From: an uncultured Tateyamaria sp.
GTDB taxonomy: Bacteria > Pseudomonadota > Alphaproteobacteria > Rhodobacterales > Rhodobacteraceae
Assembly (NCBI RefSeq): GCF_947503705.1
Contig: NZ_CANNES010000004.1
Span: forward strand, 126,001 to 190,000
Length of the DNA stretch: 64,000 bases
Direction of reading: 5' to 3'
In this document: piece by piece, positions 59,942 through 64,000 of the stretch
How the letters are laid out: every line of letters begins with the position of its first letter
Position numbering within the stretch: the first letter of the stretch is position 1
Made by a program: the position numbers and the translations under genes
The notes under the pieces: generated by a model
Told to the model about the DNA's origin: nothing
What the model saw: the letters and a program-made list of their open reading frames with translations, nothing else
Database searches by the model: none

Positions 59942-60760
59942 ATGAAAACCGTAATCGCCGCCGTTGCCGCCACTCTTATCGCAGGCAGTGCCATGGCCGC
60001 AGGCCACTGTGCCGCGGGCAAGACCCTGACGGAAGGCAAGCTGACCATAGCCACAGGCAACCCGGCCTACTACCCTTGGGTTCTTAATGACGCGCCCGAG
60101 GCGGGCGAAGGGTTCGAGGCCGCCGTCGCCTATGCCCTTGCCGAAGAAATGGGATTCGCCGCCGAAGACGTAACATGGACCCGGACCTCCTTCGATCAGG
60201 CGATCCAGCCCGGGCCCAAAGATTTTGATCTGAACATGCAGCAGTTTTCGATCACCGCCGAGCGGGACAAAGTCGTCGATTTCTCCGCCCCTTATTACAC
60301 AGCGCCACAGGCCGTCCTGACCACCCAGGACATCTTTGTCGCGGGTGGCACGTCGGCCACAATGGCCTTCCTGAAAGAGGTGCAATGGGGCGTCGTTGCC
60401 TCGACCACGGCCCTGCCCGTCGTGATGGAACAAATCCAACCGACCAAAAGCCCGCTGGTCTACGACGACAATGCCAACGTAATCGCGGCCATGCAGGCGG
60501 GCCAGATTGATGCCGCCCTGTTTGACCTGCCCACCGCGCTCTTCACATCAGCCGTGCTGATGGACAATGGCGCAATCCTGGGTCAGTTCGATCCCGCCGC
60601 TGCCGAAAACCCCGACCAGTTCGGTGCGCTGATGCCCGAAGGCTCCGCGCTCAAGGCCTGCGTGGATGAAGCGCTCGACGCATTGAAAGCAGACGGAAGC
60701 CTTGCCGCGATCGAAGCCGAGTGGCTGCAAGAAGCGACAGGCGTACCCTTGATCAAGTGA
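59942..60760 (+). CDS. Amino acid ABC transporter substrate-binding protein (family 3)
   Basis: 272-residue periplasmic receptor for polar amino acids. Signal peptide MKTVIAAVAATLIAGSAMA (cleavage about 19), mature start AGHCAAGKTLTEGKLTIATGNPAYYPW, then EGFEAAVAYALAEEMGF and the ligand-pocket stretch MQQFSITAERDKVVDFSAPYYTAPQAVL. GGGGAG precedes the ATG. First gene of a three-gene importer; overlaps the permease gene (GTGA). Confidence 0.92.
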   Translation: MKTVIAAVAATLIAGSAMAAGHCAAGKTLTEGKLTIATGNPAYYPWVLNDAPEAGEGFEAAVAYALAEEMGFAAEDVTWTRTSFDQAIQPGPKDFDLNMQQFSITAERDKVVDFSAPYYTAPQAVLTTQDIFVAGGTSATMAFLKEVQWGVVASTTALPVVMEQIQPTKSPLVYDDNANVIAAMQAGQIDAALFDLPTALFTSAVLMDNGAILGQFDPAAAENPDQFGALMPEGSALKACVDEALDALKADGSLAAIEAEWLQEATGVPLIK

Positions 60761-61566
60761 CCCGACGCGCGGCCTATGAGGCACGGCAGCGACGCCGTGC
60801 CAATCTGATTGCCGGAGGCAGCACAGTTGCTGTGCTGCTTTTGGTTATTGTGCTGGTGCCACTCGCCCCGGGGTGGGAGGCCGTACGCGCCTCGTTCTTC
60901 GATGGCGAGATTTTCCTGCGCACCTTCCCCGATCTTGCCCGAGCCTTCCTGCTGGACGTGGCGATCTTTGCCTGGTCGGTGCCGATGATCTTTGCCATGG
61001 GACTGGCCATTGCACTGGCACGAGGCACCAACAACCCTGCGCTCTTTCCTTTGCGGATCTTCGGCGCTGTTTACGTTGACCTCTTTCGCGGCATCCCGGT
61101 GGTCCTGCTCGTCTATCTGGTGGGCTTCGGCATTCCGGGCTTGGGCCTGCCGCGACCGTGGAATTCGCCCTATATCTGGGGCACCGTAGCGCTGGTATTG
61201 ACCTATTCGGCCTATGTAGCCGAAGTGCTGCGCTCCGGCATCGAAAGCATCCATGCCAGCCAACGCAACGCGGCCATCTGCCTGGGGCTCAGCGAACGGG
61301 ACACAATGCGTTATGTGATTCTGCCGCAGGCGATCCGCCGTGTGGTACCTGCCAATATGAACATGCTGGTGGCTCTGCAAAAGGATGTGGCGCTTTTGTC
61401 CTTTATCGGCCCTGTGGAGATCCTGCGCCAGGCCGGCATCTTCAAATCTCTCCTGGCCAATTTCACGCCATATGTTGTCGCCGCCGTCATTTTCCTCTGC
61501 GTGACGGTGCCTGCCACCCGCTATGCCGACTACCTGATGAACAAGGATCGCAATGCCAGGTCCTAG
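60757..61566 (+). CDS. Amino acid ABC transporter permease (HisM/GlnP type)
   Basis: 269-residue membrane subunit with about five or six helices. Start is GTG overlapping the previous stop by 4 bases. The transport signature of polar amino-acid permeases is seen: [70 protein letters not shown] (EAA loop) and [22 protein letters not shown]. Only one permease gene is present, so a homodimer is expected. Overlaps the ATPase gene by 14 bases. Confidence 0.92.
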   Translation: MTRRAAYEARQRRRANLIAGGSTVAVLLLVIVLVPLAPGWEAVRASFFDGEIFLRTFPDLARAFLLDVAIFAWSVPMIFAMGLAIALARGTNNPALFPLRIFGAVYVDLFRGIPVVLLVYLVGFGIPGLGLPRPWNSPYIWGTVALVLTYSAYVAEVLRSGIESIHASQRNAAICLGLSERDTMRYVILPQAIRRVVPANMNMLVALQKDVALLSFIGPVEILRQAGIFKSLLANFTPYVVAAVIFLCVTVPATRYADYLMNKDRNARS

Positions 61567-62290
61567 ATTGTCGCTGCGCGGCGTAACGAAATCCTTTGAC
61601 GATGTGGCCGTGCTGAAAGGCATCGACCTCGATGTGGGGCGCGGCGAAATGCTGTGCCTCATCGGTGCGTCGGGTTCTGGCAAGTCTACCCTGTTACGCT
61701 GCATGAACGGGCTGGAGCCCGTGGATGATGGCCAGGTCCTGCTGGACGGGATCGACATTGCAGAACCGGGCTTTGACCTTGGCCCGATCCGCCAACAGAT
61801 CGGGATTGTTTTCCAAAGCTTCAACCTCTTTCCCCATATGACCAATTTCGACAATGTCTGCCTCGCACCCCGCCGCGTGCTGCGCGAGCGTGAGGATAGC
61901 CTGCGCCCCCGGGTCGAGGCGCTGTTCGAACGGTTTGGGCTGGGCGCACATATGCGCAAATACCCCGATCAGTTGTCAGGCGGGCAGCAGCAACGGGTGG
62001 CCGTGATCCGGGCGCTCGCGATGAAGCCGCAAACCATGCTTTTTGACGAGATCACTTCGGCCCTCGACCCCGAGCTGGTGGGTGAAGTCCTCGACGTACT
62101 GCGCAAGCTGCGCGATGAAGGGATCACAATGGTGCTGGCTACGCATGAAATGGGCTTTGCGCGCGAACTGGCCGACAGGGTCTGTTTCATGGACCAAGGG
62201 GTCATAGCCGAGGAAGGGCCGCCAGACATGATTTTCTCAGCACCGGAAAAAGAACGGACCCGCAAGTTCCTGGCAAGCATCCTGCGTTAG
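61553..62290 (+). CDS. Amino acid ABC transporter ATPase (GlnQ/HisP type)
   Basis: 245 residues. Walker [10 protein letters not shown] at about 38-46, Q-loop [12 protein letters not shown], signature [11 protein letters not shown], Walker [14 protein letters not shown] (Ile in place of the usual Pro after DE) and the switch His in [20 protein letters not shown]. Last gene of the importer with the family 3 binding protein and permease. No strong terminator follows. Confidence 0.95.
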   Translation: MPGPRLSLRGVTKSFDDVAVLKGIDLDVGRGEMLCLIGASGSGKSTLLRCMNGLEPVDDGQVLLDGIDIAEPGFDLGPIRQQIGIVFQSFNLFPHMTNFDNVCLAPRRVLREREDSLRPRVEALFERFGLGAHMRKYPDQLSGGQQQRVAVIRALAMKPQTMLFDEITSALDPELVGEVLDVLRKLRDEGITMVLATHEMGFARELADRVCFMDQGVIAEEGPPDMIFSAPEKERTRKFLASILR

Positions 62291-62357
62291 GGTCCACCGT
62301 CTTTGTTCTTAAAAAGTCTTCCGCGAAGGGGGGCGGTCGGCAAATACATCAAAAGGA

Positions 62358-62708
62358 TCAATAAAGATCCCAATCATCCACCTGGCGCAATTCGCCCATT
62401 GCCATCCACGCCACCCGGACACGGGCCACACGGGTGTCACCCCAGGTACGGAACACCAAATCAAATCCATCCTCAGTGATGGTTTCGGCCGCAACATCTG
62501 CCCGCAGCGGTGTTTCATTGTCCACATCCCACATAGAGATACCCACCTGCACCACCGGGACAGACCGGAAAGGCTCGGAAAACGCAATGCGCCTGCGGCG
62601 GTCGCGCTGGCCGCGGCCCGTCCACATCTCGCCGCCGTCCTCAAAGTCAGAGAAGAGAACCGTGTCACCCTGATCAACGCCGATCAGGTGGTTGCGTAGT
62701 CTTTTCAT
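62358..62708 (-). CDS. H-type lectin domain-containing protein
   Basis: 116 residues, nearly all one H-type lectin domain as in snail agglutinin and discoidin: GDTVLFSDFEDGGEMWTGRGQR, RRRIAFSEPFRSVPVVQVGISMWDVDNET, and DGFDLVFRTWGDTRVARVRVAWMAMG. No signal peptide, so it may act in the cytoplasm or leave by another route. In animals these domains bind N-acetylgalactosamine; the bacterial ligand is not known. It follows atpC on the same strand after a terminator. Confidence 0.88.
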   Translation of the reverse strand: MKRLRNHLIGVDQGDTVLFSDFEDGGEMWTGRGQRDRRRRIAFSEPFRSVPVVQVGISMWDVDNETPLRADVAAETITEDGFDLVFRTWGDTRVARVRVAWMAMGELRQVDDWDLY

Positions 62709-62775
62709 TGCGCCGTCTTTGTCATTCCGCCTAAGGGTCTAACACGTGAAAGCGGCAATTTAAGGCCCGAAAAAT

Positions 62776-62804
62776 GAAAAAGGCCCCGCAAAATGCAAGG
62801 CCTT
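62776..62804 (-). terminator. Terminator of the ATP synthase operon (after atpC)
   Basis: On the minus strand AAGGCC-TTGCA-TTT-TGCGG-GGCCTT, a stem of 11 pairs with two wobbles, running into TTTTTCATTTTTC. 28 bases past the atpC stop. Confidence 0.8.
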
Positions 62805-62831
62805 CGTCATAACTGATGAGAGTTTTCTGCT

Positions 62832-63257
62832 TTAGAGGCTGGGCTGCTTGGTGCTCAGACCAATTTCGCCGCCAACAGCGACCATGTCAGCCAGCAATTT
62901 GGCAGCATCGTCAACCAGGCCTGGTTCGTTGCCAGCCGCATCTTTGGTGCGGGTATAGGCGTCTTGGGCCTCTTCAAACATTGCATCCATCTGGTCTTGG
63001 GTCATGTCGCCCTTGGCCACAGCCTGTTCGGCCAGAACCGACACACCCTGCGCACCAATTTCGGCGAAACCGCCTGTCACGACGTATTCATGGGTCGTGC
63101 CTGCCGCCTCAACCCGGAGCACACCGGGACGCAAGGTGGTGATGGTCGGCGCGTGATCGGACATGATGGTCATGTCACCATCTGCACCCGGGATCTGCAC
63201 CGATGCCGCGTCCAGGGATGCAAGGCTCCGCTCGGGGGATACCAATTCGAATTGCAT
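62832..63257 (-). CDS. atpC: F1Fo ATP synthase subunit epsilon
   Basis: 141 residues. N-terminal beta-sandwich: [49 protein letters not shown] with the family motif GxxGDMxIxxx[30 protein letters not shown] follows. C-terminal helices about 90-135. It belongs to the central stalk and links rotor turning to catalysis. Start at 63257 with AAGGAG. Last gene of the ATP synthase operon. Confidence 0.95.
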   Translation of the reverse strand: MQFELVSPERSLASLDAASVQIPGADGDMTIMSDHAPTITTLRPGVLRVEAAGTTHEYVVTGGFAEIGAQGVSVLAEQAVAKGDMTQDQMDAMFEEAQDAYTRTKDAAGNEPGLVDDAAKLLADMVAVGGEIGLSTKQPSL

Positions 63258-63280
63258 ATCGGTCTCCTTAACGGGCCGAC

Positions 63281-63334
63281 GGGGTGAACCCCGCCCCATG
63301 CCCGGAGGTTAAGATGTAGGGCGGGGTTCACCCC
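63281..63334. repeat. 16-bp perfect inverted repeat between atpD and atpC
   Basis: GGGGTGAACCCCGCCC (63281-63296) and GGGCGGGGTTCACCCC (63319-63334) are exact complements around a 22-base loop. Each arm also contains the near-palindrome GGGGTGAACCCC. It fills most of the 87-bp intercistronic gap. Confidence 0.75.
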
Positions 63335-63344
63335 GCCGCACGTT

Positions 63345-64000
<656 letters not shown>

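Overview
The window reads as chromosomal DNA of a marine alphaproteobacterium of the family Rhodobacteraceae (Roseobacter group). The grounds are family content and style, not a database search: TRAP and ABC uptake systems, a DUF1150 gene beside hsp20, small Cys-less Hint proteins, a CIRCE-controlled groESL, lgt-midA-pgeF overlaps, a GC-rich coding style, and many ATGA or GTGA start/stop overlaps. No tRNA, rRNA, CRISPR array, insertion sequence or prophage was seen.

Bases 1-24900 are mostly accessory catabolism. A truncated TRAP binding-protein gene diverges from a GMC oxidoreductase. A LacI regulator then diverges from a five-gene ABC operon (binding protein, two unusual permeases, a GH63-type hydrolase, ATPase) that looks built to import and cleave a small glycoside, with two near-identical operator candidates exactly 100 bp apart. 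Next are a LysR-otnK-otnC cluster for tetronate breakdown; a five-gene operon with a two-component flavin monooxygenase and an aldehyde dehydrogenase; an opposing operon with a PLP lyase, an M24 peptidase-like hydrolase and an Asp/Glu racemase-like enzyme headed by an idonate-type dehydrogenase; then idnO, an rpiB-like isomerase and a FabH homologue.

Bases 24900-49700 are mainly housekeeping: arsH, tdk, proC, csaA, ubiK, lgt-midA-pgeF, trxB, a membrane ferredoxin-adenylate cyclase, a sulfate adenylyltransferase/APS kinase with an in-frame N-terminal DNA-binding domain, hsp20 and its small partner, purEK, a phnM-like gene, a DMT exporter and groESL. Heat-shock control is visible as CIRCE at groES and a sigma-32-like promoter at hsp20.

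Bases 49700-64000 hold a DUF2161 nuclease-like gene with an unusual leader, ppaC, ribF, a threonine aldolase, an FkbM methyltransferase, prs, a polar amino-acid ABC operon and the end of the ATP synthase operon (atpD partial, atpC).

The most unusual non-coding structure is a pair of 3'-end arrays at two convergent gene junctions (27080-27207 and 49678-49791). Each of the four flanking genes is followed within 0-7 nt of its stop by two perfect hairpins whose arms differ in sequence but whose closing core, read in the sense of that gene, is always CG-RCR-CG. The DUF2161 gene additionally has a strong promoter and a leader with two tandem five-codon mini-genes (MDKLA and MDFLA), each with a strong ribosome binding site and a following triloop hairpin.
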